Source of the DNA: Datisca glomerata
Taxonomy: Eukaryota > Streptophyta > Magnoliopsida > Cucurbitales > Datiscaceae
DNA length: 64,000 nucleotides
Direction: 5' to 3'
Assembly: GCA_003255025.1 (NCBI GenBank)
Contig: QANY01005731.1
Location: 1,097,906 to 1,161,905 of the forward strand
Part shown: positions 44,458 through 56,710 of the stretch, in pieces
Position numbering within the stretch: position 1 is the first letter of the stretch
Layout: every line of letters begins with the position of its first letter
The notes under the pieces: model-generated
The model's database searches: none
Told to the model about the DNA's origin: nothing
Seen by the model: the letters and a program-made list of their open reading frames with translations, nothing else
Program-made: the position numbers and the translations under genes

Positions 44458-45683
44458 TCATGCTTTGCCAATGAACTCCACATCAAACAGGAGAACTGAA
44501 TCTGGAGGAATAATGCATGAACCTGCATCATCATATACCAACGTACCCCCGGAATCTCGTTATTTTGTATGTAAGATAATCGTTTATGATTTTAATCAAT
44601 AGTTCATATTTAGAGACGAATATGAGGAATCAAATTTCAGTCTTTAAGAAGTTATCTAATACTAATACCTGCTTTACACCCAGCTCCTCTCATGCCATAC
44701 CCAAGTTCTGGAGGAAGCTTTAAGATGCGTTTTCCCCCTTAAACATATCAGTTATATAAGAAATTAAGTAAATTTCATTATAACACAGAGGAGAGTTATG
44801 CTATTGTTGATTGGGGTTTTCAAGGAAGAAGAAAGTTTAAAAGAAAAACCTGTAAGCATTGGAGGAATTCCATCACCACCTAGAATGCCTTGGTCCCAGC
44901 CTTTGATCACCTGTTAATTATATTTGGATAACTTGCTTTCAACCATGAAGTGTTGAAATATATTTTGATTTGGGAAATTGAGAGGAAGAAAATGGAGTTG
45001 AAAAGTAAAAAGATGTAATTAAATTATAGCTTTTATTCTTCCTTCTTCACCTAAGCCCAAGTTTCAGATGAATAACGTGTTACTTCATCAGATAAAACTT
45101 AGTCTAAATCTTAATTAGTGAAGAAAAAAACTCTGTATGCATACCTCACCTACACCAACACGGAATGTGAGGGGCTTCCCACGATTATAGCTGCTGTCAA
45201 ACACCTTTCCATTTTCAAATTTCCCAACATAATGAGCCTGTCAAATTTCTCAATCTAGCAATGTATTAAATGCTAATTCATGAACATAATTCTTTTGCTA
45301 ATCAGACAAGTAAAATGCTTAATAAAGAAAGAAAGAAAGACCTTAATTAATTGTCCTTGAGCAGCCTGAGGGCCAAAGCCTACAACTTTATCACAAAAGG
45401 CAAGACCAGAAGGAGCTATAGTGAATTCGCAAGCAGCAGCAGTTTCAGCAGCTTCAGAGTAGCCAACAAGGCCAAAACCAAAACAGAATCCAAACCCAGT
45501 TGCTATGTCTCTTCTTTTGAGCAGATTGGTCGTTGAGTTCTCATTCAACTGAAGTTTCTGAGAAGAAGATGAAGTGTTATTGAGTGTTGAAGGTTCTATT
45601 GGACGGAGTCTGGATTTGGGTGAGCACAATGGTCTGGGGTTGATGCTACTGCCAATTCCAAGAGAAAAGGCCAATGAGCTCAT
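44458..45683 (-). CDS. FKBP13: FKBP13-type thylakoid-lumen immunophilin, five exons, one-base gap in exon 2
   Basis: Exons on the minus strand: 45683-45342, 45237-45146, 44910-44850, 44737-44669, 44522-44458, all with GT/AG borders. Exon 1 encodes a plastid transit region with a twin-Arg lumen signal (RRDIATGFGFCFGFGLVG), then CEFTIAPSGLAFCDKVVGF. Later exons give VIKGWDQGILGGDGIPPMLT, GGKRILKLPPELGYG and CKAGSCIIPPDSVLLFD; the cysteine pairs match the redox-active disulfides known in FKBP13, a prolyl isomerase that binds the Rieske protein. The design length is 209 aa. Exon 2 is 92 bases; the conserved reading needs 93. After SSYNRG the frame shifts and meets TAG at the exon end. This is either a recent disabling deletion or a sequence error; every other part looks intact. 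Confidence 0.85.
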
Positions 45684-45828
45684 CTCTACCAGCCAATGTT
45701 TTCAGAAGATAGAAACAGGATTGGCTTCTGCTATAATTGCAATATGCAGCTCTAATCATAATGGACTGAGGAAGAGACATAAACTTGGGCTTGGCTACTC
45801 AATTTGGGCCTTATACAGGCTGAGTTGA

Positions 45829-45846
45829 AGCCCAATTCTCAGCCCA
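45829..45846 (-). promoter_or_regulatory. two TGGGCT (site II-like) motifs upstream of FKBP13
   Basis: Minus-strand TGGGCT at 45834-45829 and 45846-45841, about 150 bp upstream of the start codon. A 17-bp copy of the surrounding sequence (cccaattctcagcccat) recurs at 45884-45900. Confidence 0.35.
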
Positions 45847-45900
45847 TTACAATCAAAGAAATTTTATCCTATTTTTTTTATTTCCCAATTCTCAGCCCAT

Positions 45901-46622
45901 GATTTTCAAGAAAACAGACTACCATGCGGAGAGAGAGTCTCGCGCGCACCGATGCCTAGATTTCATCAGTATATATTTATATACATGTATAATTTTTACA
46001 GTATATTTTATATACAATATATGTTATATCAACTTTACAGACAATAATTCAAAACTTCACTGGTGCGCGTAGGCGACGATTTTTTACGCGAATTTTTTGT
46101 TTTCTTTCAAATTTGGGTGGCTATTTTTTATTATTGTTTCATCCTTGACCATTTATTATTTTTTTCTTAAAAATAGTCTATTCTAGATGATCACCTGGAA
46201 TTTTATTCACACTTAGACACTTATACCCTTGGCTCTTGTTGGATTACCGGAATCTTAAGATTAATGAAAAATGTTATTAAGGGAAAGTAAATTATCATAT
46301 TTAGTTGTATGTTAAAATGATACGATAAGTTATTGTGTTTAGTAGTAAATTGTGTAGGTGAGAAAGTTGTAAATTTAATTTTTTTATAAGTAATACAATA
46401 ATTTTAAAAATAAAACATAATAGTAAAATATTCTCACATTGTGAGACTCTGATATACCTCAATTATGGAGGGATTCACAATACTTTAAGATGGAGGGAAT
46501 CTCAACATTCCCGCAACCTTAAATTCTCTAGCATTTCTTATAACAAACAAGGGACTGTTTGGATGTAATTTTAAGATTTTCACAATCTGGATAATCTCGC
46601 AACAAACGCGCTGGACTATAAT
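45901..46622. other. intergenic between PPR gene 3' end and FKBP13 promoter; no gene seen
   Basis: AT-rich, with short T runs and repeated atata strings near 45970-46030. No coding signal was found. Confidence 0.55.
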
Positions 46623-47987
46623 TCACTTTCGAATAAAACTGGATCCCCTGATTTTCCTCACATTTTGTTTGATCATTAATTTTCTAACCCTTTCAGTATC
46701 TTCCCATTTCTCACCCAAAACATATAAATCAGAAATAAGAGAATAAACTCCACCATCATCCTCAGGTTTTACCATTTTCAAAACCCTTTCAATTACTCTC
46801 TCAGCCATGTCAAACTTTTTATGCTCCTTACAAGCTGATAAGAACGAACACCATACGACGACATTCGGTTCAATTCTCATCTTTTCTATTACCCCATAAG
46901 CTTCCTCTAACAATCCTGACTTACCAAATAAATCAACCATACACCCATAATGTTGAATTCTTCTTTCCAGTCCGAATTCTTCAATCACTTTAAAATACTT
47001 TCGGCCTTCTTCAACTAAACCCGTGTGCGCACATGCAGTAAGAATTCCTGTAAAAGTCATTTCATTTGGCTTCACATTTTCAATCTGCATTCTCTCAAAC
47101 AGACGTAATGCTTCTTTGCTATAGCCGTGTTGTGCTGAACCACAAATCAGAGCTGTCCAACTCATCACATTTCTTTCAGGCATTACGTCGAACACTTTGC
47201 AAGCATTTCTCATCGACCCACACTTGGCATACATATCTACTACGATTGTACCGATTTCTAAATTCAATCCCCACCCATTTTTCGCTATGATACCATGGAT
47301 AGATTTACCCAATAAAAATCCTAAATTACCCATGTGAGAACACCCAAATAAAGCTGATCCTATGGTCACTTGGTCAGGTTTTAAGCCTTTCACCATCATA
47401 GCCTGAAAAAGATCCAATCCTTTCACGTAATTCCCATTATTCATGTAAGCAGCAATCATGGCAGACCATGATGCCACGTCTCGTGATGGCATTTCTTCAA
47501 AAACAGAACGAGCTCTGTCTATGTTTCCTGATTTTGAATGCCCTGTAATCATGGTATTCCAGGTGATTGTGTTTCTATGAGGCATTTCGTCGAACAGGTT
47601 ACAAGCATAGCCAATAGAAGTGAGAACATAAGAATGGAGAAGAGACGTGGCAACATAGACGTGGGAATGGAAGCCAATTTTGAGGATATGGGAATGCAGA
47701 TGTTGGGTAATTGAGAAGTTGTGCAAATGGGCTGACGCTTTGATTGTGAAAAGAATGGAAAAACTATCAAAGGGAACAGGCTGACGGTGCATTTGGCAGT
47801 AGAGATTTAAGGCTATGTGAGGAGAGGAAGCATTTCTAATCCTTGAAGCCCAGGAGTTAAAGCATTTGGTGAACCAACAAAGATGATGATTGGAGGATTT
47901 GAGTAAGAGATTGGCAAGATTTGGTAGCTTAGTCGCATTGCTCGTCGTGCCCTCAGATTCCATGCGGATACTTCTTTTAGTTTCCAA
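46623..47987 (-). CDS. pentatricopeptide repeat protein, PLS class with E motif, 454 aa
   Basis: A single uninterrupted exon. From about residue 60 the protein is a chain of PPR units: NTITWNTMITGHSKSGNIDR, DVASWSAMIAAYMNNGNYVK, KPDQVTIGSALFGCSHMG, NVMSWTALICGSAQHGYSKE and KPNEMTFTGILTACAHTG are diagnostic. The C-terminus (PNVVVWCSFLSACKEHKKFD, then RGSSFIRK) is an E/E+ motif without a DYW domain. Such proteins bind organelle RNA and usually act in C-to-U editing in mitochondria or plastids; the target site is unknown. A second ATG (MESEG, residue 9) is also possible as start. No frame break was seen, so it is likely functional. Confidence 0.93.
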   Translation of the reverse strand: METKRSIRMESEGTTSNATKLPNLANLLLKSSNHHLCWFTKCFNSWASRIRNASSPHIALNLYCQMHRQPVPFDSFSILFTIKASAHLHNFSITQHLHSHILKIGFHSHVYVATSLLHSYVLTSIGYACNLFDEMPHRNTITWNTMITGHSKSGNIDRARSVFEEMPSRDVASWSAMIAAYMNNGNYVKGLDLFQAMMVKGLKPDQVTIGSALFGCSHMGNLGFLLGKSIHGIIAKNGWGLNLEIGTIVVDMYAKCGSMRNACKVFDVMPERNVMSWTALICGSAQHGYSKEALRLFERMQIENVKPNEMTFTGILTACAHTGLVEEGRKYFKVIEEFGLERRIQHYGCMVDLFGKSGLLEEAYGVIEKMRIEPNVVVWCSFLSACKEHKKFDMAERVIERVLKMVKPEDDGGVYSLISDLYVLGEKWEDTERVRKLMIKQNVRKIRGSSFIRK

Positions 47988-48299
47988 GTACTACGAAATA
48001 GGGATGGGCTTTATTTCAAAAATAAAATGATGGAAGTTTTTAATTTTATTTTGGTTTATATACTTGTTTGAAGATATAATTTAGGGACTAATTTTAAACC
48101 TGTAAAAGATTTTTTCCCACCAGTAAGGATAGATGATTAATGGGAAAATATTGAAAGAGATTAATATATGTGAGTGAGAGAGAGAATAGTAAATACTCTG
48201 AATCATTGTTAAGTTATATTGAATGTGGATTGGGTGTAGCATTTATTACATGTTACTTATATAGGCTTCCAAAATGTACATGTGTAATAGGATTAATAA
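47988..48299. other. 5' flank of the PPR gene, no gene seen
   Basis: AT-rich promoter-side sequence without a clear TATA or repeat. Confidence 0.5.
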
Positions 48300-51253
48300 T
48301 AAAGAGGGAAATATCACCCTCTCCCTGTGATTTCAGGGGTCTTCATTATGCCTACAAGATTTTACCAATGGGATCTTTTGGCAGGCGTGGGCCCCTTCTC
48401 TTTATTAACTTTTGTCAGCTGTCTCTTCCAAGTCGTTCAGCCGCCAAATCAGTTTTAGCCACTTGGTGGCCCCTAGTGATTTGGGTCCCTCACTCTCTAT
48501 TCTCGAAGGCGGGGATCTCCTTGGTCGTTCCTTGATCAACTTATTGTCTGCTCCCTGGTTGATCCTCCCCATCTACGCGGCACAATGGGTATTTCTCACA
48601 TGTTCATTTGCTCCCCGTTGCACTTTGACGAAATGTGTCGAAGTGTAATGAATACTTCTTGCACGTATCTTGCTCAGGGATTGGTGGCTTTGATTTCCTT
48701 CACATTCTTATTGTCTCATTGGTCCTATAAAAACGGTGCACAGAGAGTTGTCGTGTTAAATGATAAAAATGCATACCATCATTGCCTTATTTTTTGCGGT
48801 TGCTGAGGTGCTCCTTGGGAAATGACATTTTGTCTCTGGCTTGTGTCATTCTATCTTCCCATACTCGGGTTTTAATGTGAAACATGCGTGTGGAGGACTC
48901 ACTTTTCGTCGGCGTGCATGTTGCTTCGACTACCCGTTCTTGGGTAGAACATGTTCTCAAGGCATGTCTCTTATTTTATCCAGCTGACACTACGCCATTT
49001 ACCCGTTGCGAATGACGGTTGGTATTGTCAATCCTTCCTCCCACGCGTCTGCTGCTCTTACGTCCTTTCAGAATTGATTGCATCCTATTTCTTTTTCAAA
49101 TCCGTTAATTCCATTGGACTTTTCCTTCACGTCTATAGTCCATATAATGTCTTTATGCTTACTCTGCCCCTGTAAGTTCTTCTTCCTTCTTCTCCCCTCA
49201 TCCTTAATATTCTTCTTCTATTTTCTTCTATGTTTCTTTGGTCGGTCATGGGAGAGCGTGTGTTTAAGGTCACTGTCCCCTTAGTTAGAACAAGGGTGAA
49301 TTTGACCGCCTTATGGCCCGTCACCAAGATGCCTTCCCGTCGGACTTTGTTTATGGTTTTGGAGATGGGATACCCAAATCTTCCCCTGTAATCCTCCATA
49401 TCAAATTTTCTTAACCCCTATGTAAATAGCGTTAGGATTTAAACTTTATTTTCTCCCATTTTCAAGAGTTTTTCAGTACCTTTCATCTTGCCCCCTCACA
49501 ATACACCCCCATACATATATGATTCTTTTAGGGATACAAGCCCTTAATAGGAGGCACAACCTCAACATAAGCGTAGATGAAATTCAGGCCATGTATATTG
49601 TCAAAAAGCGCAGTACATCCTACTACTTGGCTCCCCGTGCTAGCGAGAAATGAGGAGGCTTAGTTATTGACCTCCCAAGTGGGGATAAAGACTGGAAGGA
49701 TGGAAATCTCCTAGTAGGCGGGAGCTGGGGCAGTGATGGCTGCTAAATCGTCCCCTGGATCTGGGGAGAGTTTAGTAAGTAGCTGGAGCTTTTCTTTCTT
49801 CCTTTCTTTTATGTTTCTCTTTCTTTTTTCTTTTTCTCTTTTTTTAACACTAACCCCCTCATCTTTTTGTGTAGACAAGAATTAAAATAAAAGATTGTTC
49901 ATCCCCAAAAACATCACCGCACAATCTGTTTTGCGTATAGCTACCCAGAACGCGATTGGAGGGATCTCCTTGATCCAATGAAGGAGATCGACGTCCCTAT
50001 TGCCCATGTTCATCTCGCTGAGGCCGTTGCCCCCTTGTCTTCTGCTTCAGAGATTCCTCGAGCCATCCGTGTTCCCGCATTTCATTACGTTGTTGTATCC
50101 AATCTGTCCGGGTCTTCTGAGTCTAATCGAGAGAAGAGGAGGATGACGAAGAGGAAAGGGAATGAGAGTGACTTCAGCAGACGGGTCTGAAGTAATGGTG
50201 GGGGATCTCCGGCTCAAGATCAACTGGGTCGTCGGGAAGGGGAACGAAAGGCATGCGGGGAGCCTTATCAGGTTTACATCGTGGTAACCCATAGTGTAAG
50301 ACGTCCCCTCGACTGTATCGATGATGGCCTGGTATATGGCCTCGAGACAAGCTTCCTGTTCACTAGCCTCAGCCAAAGCCACCTCAGTTGATGATGGTTT
50401 TTGCCTCTATCGTGTCCAAACGCCCATCAACAACGGTCAAGTTCTCTCCCTGTTGACATCAGCAGCCTTTTTCGCTTCCCACAGAGACACATCTAGCTTT
50501 GCCTGCTAGACTGCAAGGGCGTTCAATTCTACAGTGAGAGCGGCGATGAAATTCTTGTTAATATGCTGCACCTCCTTCACGAAGCCCACTATCTAGAGCT
50601 CTATAGCAGCACATCTGCTTGGAGCCATTTGTGGTAGGTCACAGCCTGCAGAAAATCTCTAAATGTTAGCAAATGGAGAAACCATAAAAGCGAAAAGTAA
50701 AGATATAAAAAAGGTTTACCTGCATTAAGTTGTGGCTAAGGCCGACGACCTTGTCAAGGACGGTCATCTGGCGCATGGCAGCCATGTCCACGTCCAACCT
50801 TATTCCATTTGCGATGATGTGAGAAGGATGGGGATCCTTCAGAAAACTCACTGAGGCAGGAACGGGTAGGGTGACCATGAACCACTTCCATCTTCATACA
50901 TCAGCACCCTCACATAGTTTTGGTTTCTTTTAGGTTTTTTTGCTTCCTTGTAGTTCTCCTGGTATTTTTCTGTCATTTTTTCACTGAAAAAATTAGATTG
51001 GGCACCATGGAAAGAAGTTTCCTTTTCTTAAACACTGAGTGGCTTTCTTTATCCATAGTTACCGGTTTTACTCGTACTCGTTCCACTTGTTAAGTCTGCT
51101 TGAAGAGTAGAGCTTATTTTGGTTGATTTATGAGGTAATCAAACGGGCCCATTACAGTTTGGTGGAGCCGCCTGTTTTCACAGCTTTTTGGCTTCACCGT
51201 TTCATTTATTCTTCTTCTATCACCTGTTTGTGGAAGATGTTTTTCCTTTTCAG

Positions 51254-51640
51254 AGCGGGACTTATGGAATTCCCCTCCCAATGGTCTTATGCCCTTAGTT
51301 TGTTTTTACAGTATGACTTATGAACTGCCCTTCCTAATGACTTTATGTCATTATTTTCTTTTGAGAGTAGGGCTTATGAACTGTCCCTCCCAAGGACTTT
51401 ATGCCATTATTTCCTTATGATAGTAAGACTTATGAACTGCTCCTCCCAAGGAATTTATGTCATTATTTCCTTATGAGAGTAGGACTTATGAACTGCCCTC
51501 CCAAAGACTTTTAGGCCCTTGTTTCCTTCTGAGAGTATGACATATGAACTGCCCCTCCCAAAGACTTTTAGGTCCTTGTTTCCTTCTGAGAGTAGGACTT
51601 ATGAATTGCCCCTCCTAAGGACTTTATGCCCTTATTTCCA
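51254..51640. repeat. tandem array, ~58-bp units x about 7
   Basis: Units share gagagtaggacttatgaact, gcccctcccaa, gactttatgcccttatttcc with point differences. Confidence 0.9.
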
Positions 51641-51654
51641 TTGTAGTTTTTAGC

Positions 51655-52340
51655 GCAAATAGGAGAGTTGACACTGAGAATTTTTATGTGAAAAATCCTT
51701 ATAGGAAAAAACCACGGGAATAATGTTTGATATAATGGATGTTACAACTATTAAATAAAGTATTTCCTTAGGTGAGTTGCGTTCCAGGGTTTCGGTAGAT
51801 CCATTCCTTCTTCTGTTTTCAAATGGTAGTAGTTGTTTCCCCATATTCCCCACTTATGATATACGACCCTTCTCATGTTGGCCCAAGTTTTCACTCTATC
51901 TGGAAGATCTTTTTCAAGACCAAGTCTCCCTTCTGGAATTCCCATTTTAGAACCTTTTTCTAGAAGTAAGATCTCATCTTCTGGTTGTAATGGGCCACTC
52001 GGATCACAGTTGATTCTCGTCGTTCTTCGAACTCATCAAGGTTATTTATGAGGAGTTTTGATGTTCGTCCAGTCTGGATCTCATAGTGGAGCTTCCAATC
52101 TCAATAGGAATCATTACTTCCGCTCCATATGCTAGAGCAAATAATGTTTCACCCGTTGTAGAATCGCTGACAATTCTTTGACCCACTTTCCTTTGGCTGA
52201 CTCTAGTCGTTTTTTTAAATTTTCAAGTATAATCTGGTTTGACCTCTCAGTTTGTCTCTTTCCTTGTGAATAGTACGGTATAGAGAATCGGTTGAGGAAC
52301 GTACATTTTGTATAGGAATTTCAATGATGACCCCAAGTTT
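51655..52340 (-). pseudogene. Tat-2 integrase C-terminal fragment
   Basis: Minus-strand frames from about 52250 give ENLKKRLESAKGKWVKEL, typical of the integrase region before the C-terminal module, then IPIEIGSSTMRSRLDE, EFQKGDLVLKK-like sequence, and finally KWGIWGNNYYHLKTEEG with PKPWNATHLRKYF, the end of Tat-type integrase. Stops and frame changes are present. Confidence 0.75.
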
Positions 52341-52411
52341 GCCAATGCGTTTGCTTGTCTGTTCTCAGTTTACATAATCTGCTAGATTTTGTAGCTCTTC
52401 AATGTGGTTAG

Positions 52412-54706
52412 TGTTGGGGGTTATGCGCACAAAACATATGTATTGACATTTTGATAATGAAATTTAAAAAAGATTATATTTTTCTTATAATTGTTCTTTT
52501 AAATTATTGTTGAATAATTTATATAAATATCTAAAAAATTCATATTCATTAATGAGACTATGATCTTGTATTAGTACGAGAGAATTAAGATCATAAATAA
52601 TAAATAAAATTGTTAGTAATATATTAAAGTATGAAATCTTTAATGAAATGGTTGCTAGTACAGTTCACTAAGCATTATGAATGCATGTGATCTAGACCTA
52701 GATCATTGATGTGAATAGACATCTTAGTGAAGATACTTTATATAATAAGATTATATATGACAAGACCGATGTAAATTAATATCTTTACTAACTTGTCGTT
52801 TATCATAAAGATTTAATACACATCAATCTGATAATCATATATAAATCAGTCTGAATCTTGAGTAGTCATGAACTCCTATGCATGTCTACTAGATCTATTG
52901 ATTCACTCGCTAAGGTTAGTTTATGAATCAGGCTAGTGACTTTATTTTGGAGATTCAGTGATGTGCATTGTTGGGGGCATGATCTAACAAGATTTGGAAT
53001 CAAAGTTTTCCTAATGGATCGTATGTTTGTTTCCTTAAGTGTTAATTTTAGAACTGAATGGTTATTAAGCCTAAATTTATAATAAGATTATAAAATTAGT
53101 CATTCAATTGGATTAATGGTACTTAAGGATCAAGAGGTAATTAAAAGGGTAAAACAGTAATTTTAGTTCTAATTTATGAATCAATAATCAGAGGACAAAA
53201 TTGCATGAAATGATTATCTTAGTGGACTACATGAGAATACTCTGTAAATACATTCTATAATCTATAAGAGTGCAATTTCATATTTATAGTGGAGTAATAA
53301 TGAAATTAATAAATAAGATTATTTAATTAAAAAATTTAATTCATAATCTGGTTTATTGGAGCTTAAGATTATAGGTCAATGGTTCTCAAGTCATATCTAT
53401 ACTATGTTGTCAAGGGTGTGAATATTTTAGGATGTGAGAAAAAGTCTCACTTACAAAAAGAATTTTTATTCTCGGGGAAGTATATAATTATGAAATAATT
53501 ATATGTGATTAATTAATTAAGAATTAATTAATTGAATTATTTATATAATTAAATATAATTTTCAGAAATTATATATATATAAATAATTATCGATTTTTTT
53601 AATTATCAATCAGTGAGAGAATATCTAATTTGTGAATTAGATAATTAAATTATTATTAGATAATAATTTAAATCAACTAAATCTGTTGTTTGTGAAATAA
53701 CAAATAAATTAGTTGATATGGATAATCAGATATGTTAATTTTGAATTAACTGATATCTAGATAATTATTTGATTAAAATAAATATTTATTTTGCAAGAAT
53801 TGCCACGTGTCAATCACTGATATGGTATCAAAAATTGACATGGCCTACTGTGGTGCCACGTGACACTAAAGTGTTGCACACTTACTACTGTAGTGCCACA
53901 TGGCACAACAGTGGTGCAGTGAGGCACTGTGCTGGCTCACGACACATTGCAGTGCCATGTGGCACTCAATTGTGCACAATTAGAGTGGGTCCTATTGAAA
54001 TTGGTAATTTTACACTTAAATATTATTTCAGTTTATCTCTAAAAATTTAAAATGTCATTATCTATAATTTATACATATATTATTCTAATGGCCTAAGTGG
54101 TTGAAAGAAGAGGAGAGAATTAGTTGATCTGATCAACAGTTTGTCAATCAAGAGTTGAATTGAGAACACGATTTGAGTAAGAGAGATTTTCTTCTGTGAC
54201 TAAACGTTAATCAAATCTCTAAAAGAATAATCATCACATTCTTTTAGAAAATCGTTTTACTAAAGTTCTTCTCTGTAAATCTCTAGATCTCGTGTGTTGA
54301 GAATATCTAGAGACGGAAAAAATGTCTTGTAATATTCTACGCTCACACACACGTTCTAGTGCATTGATGATTGACTAGAAAGGATCTTGGTGTAGATCTA
54401 TGAGTCTACTGGTCATTGGAACCATTTCGTGGGAACAGAAGATCGATCGATTTTTGCAAGGACACTTGATATAGACTACAAAAGGTATATGATTCCTAAC
54501 CTTGTATGTTGTAGATTTAACTTATAAATATATAATGGATCATGACTGATTGAAAATGAGTTTTCAATAAAAAAAATTTATTTGGTTATCGTGGCGTAGT
54601 GCAAGTTTTGTTTTATTAAAAAATTTGATTTTTATTAAAAGTTTATTTTTTTTAAATGGCCACGCGCCTCCACACTTTCGCCGCACACGCATCGCGACGA
54701 CCAGCA
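52412..54706 (+). repeat. copia-3 5' LTR
   Basis: About 2.3 kb, long for a copia element. Its last 850 bp, absent from the 3' copy, contain a cluster of GTGCCACGTG/GTGCCACATG-like strings at 53850-53960. Confidence 0.85.
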
Positions 54707-54708
54707 AG

Positions 54709-54720
54709 TGGTATCAGAGC
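54709..54720 (+). other. copia-3 primer binding site
   Basis: TGGTATCAGAGC, an exact match to the expected tRNA-iMet complement. Confidence 0.9.
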
Positions 54721-56710
54721 GGTCTTTATATATTTAAACGTTAAATATTGTATGGATTTTCTTGTATTATTCATATTTTATGAGATATGTGTGATAATGG
54801 ATGGTTATGTTTTTTGAATGTATGAAAAATAATGGATCGTTAATTGTATGCTGATTGTTGGGTTAAGCTTTGTCTTAATTATTCCTAGATCTTGTGCAAG
54901 CCGAATTGAGGCGTAGGAATTATTGTAATTTAATTTTGAATATTATTGTAATTATTTCGAACGTGAGAAGATGGAGAACGCAAGAGACGAACAACGAGAT
55001 TTATAGTTCACGTGAAAACATTGCTCATCCGTAAAAATGCTGCTCATCAGTGAAAACACTGGTCACGCTGGAAATTTAATGTTCCGCTGGAGGTGAATAG
55101 TGTTGGCGGTACAGTATTGGCAGTGAACAGTGGCTGTCGGGGGCGACAGGCGCCTGCTGACGGTGAGACGGGCAACGGTGGTGATGGACAGCGATCAAAG
55201 ATTCCTATCATCAGTGACAACTGTTGTCACGTTTTAGGAAAATTTCTAACAAACCGTGCAACCAACTTTATCACATAAGTGTTTCGTTAAAACTCAAACT
55301 CTTTTAATTATCCATTTAAAATTTGAAATTAATGTAATTTTAAAATTAATTATTAATTTTAGATTTTATGAAATTAAAAATTAATAGGTTGGTTGAATTT
55401 GACCTAAGTTTGACCAAATAAAAAAAAATATTGTATTTGACTAAGTGAAAGTCAACTATATTAAAAGGGATAATTATAAAAATTATTTTAATTAAGAAAA
55501 TTAGTTTTTCTAATTAAAAAGAGTTTTGTTCAAAACTTGAAGATTATGAAGATAAACATCAGGATGAGAAGGTAATTTTTGGGAAATATGTATTCTTGAA
55601 GTCCGCTTTGTAATTTTATTTTTTTATTTCAAGGGTTGTAATTTAGAAATATCTAATAGTTACTCGGTCCATTAATATTTTATTTAATTGTTAAATTGAT
55701 TGTTATGTTTGATAACATGTCCATGCATTAGTCGATCGTGTACCATACATGAAAATCTCACACAGTTTTATTTAATCATGCATCTCATATGTAGAAACAT
55801 GATTTATTAGGATTGTCTTAATATGTTTATATATATTACTTTATGAAATTAATTGCATGTAAACTGTTAAGTTTTAACTAGTTAAAACTTGATAATCACA
55901 CCACACTAAGGGCTATAGTAACCTTTAGGTTAACAGAATTTAGTAAAAGAGTTTTATTAAAGGTTGATGAATATAGTTAATTAGTTAATCTAAGTTCACT
56001 TAATTATGACTTAGGTGTTTCAAAAATTTAAATGAACTTAAATCAATGATGTTGGATTAACTGATAATTGAATATTCATAGAGTTATTATTTTAACTAGT
56101 AATTGATTTGGAATTAATTGATTAGTTAAAATAGAAACACATTATCTTAAAATAGTGAGTGGGAGAAGGTTGACATGTCAATGTAATATATAGTCTCTAT
56201 CATTAGTACAACACTATTAGGTGCAGTGAGGGCCTCGAGATGGCTTTGTTTTCATCCCCCTAAGAAAGTTTTCAAGCTGTACCAATACCAAGGTTGGACT
56301 TTTTAAGAAGATAGGAGGAAGTGATGTAGTTTATTTTTTACCGACCCTAAGGCGACATATTCTAAATGAAGTCATGAAATCTGAAATGATGAGTTACACT
56401 CACAAAGTCACAATTAAGTTTCATATGGATATTTGTGACTTGACCGAACAAGCGATACCTTATTGTTAAAAGAGAAAATATTAGATATTTTAAGTTTTAA
56501 TTAATAAGGATGAGAATGTCTTATAGATAGTCTACATCTAATCGACCCTAAGGCGACACATTAATTGTTGGGTTGTTTTATCGTGATTAGTAAATGCTAA
56601 ATTTATGTGTTTATTATGATTGCATTCATGCATCACGTTTACTTCTTGAATTCTAGATATTTATCAATTATATTGAATCATGTATGTTTTAAATTTCAGC
56701 TATCAATATT
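54721..56710 (+). other. copia-3 untranslated leader
   Basis: AT-rich, with no supported frame. The string gaccctaaggcgacat occurs twice (about 56342 and 56544). Confidence 0.6.

Larger units (their letters stand above)
48300..52411 (-). mobile_element. eroded Tat-type Ty3/gypsy element (Tat-2), right part replaced by copia-3
   Basis: The part that can be identified is a minus-strand integrase end (51655-52340) followed, in element direction, by a tandem array (51254-51640). This is the same arrangement as in the gypsy compound at 21.8-25.7 kb. Beyond it, 48300-51250 has higher GC, long pyrimidine tracts, a plus-strand TATAAAAA at 48726 and short open frames on both strands that I cannot identify. 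The left border is approximate and no LTR pair was found. On the right it ends where copia-3 begins. Confidence 0.55.

Noticed and set aside
49133..49399. 88-residue minus-strand frame in the second Tat-type region
   Set aside because: It overlaps a pyrimidine-rich leader on the other strand and shows no known motif.
51254..51640. CRISPR-like array or satellite centromere repeat
   Set aside because: The units are direct tandem copies without unique spacers, there are only about seven of them, and they lie in a plant retroelement. A local array fits best.
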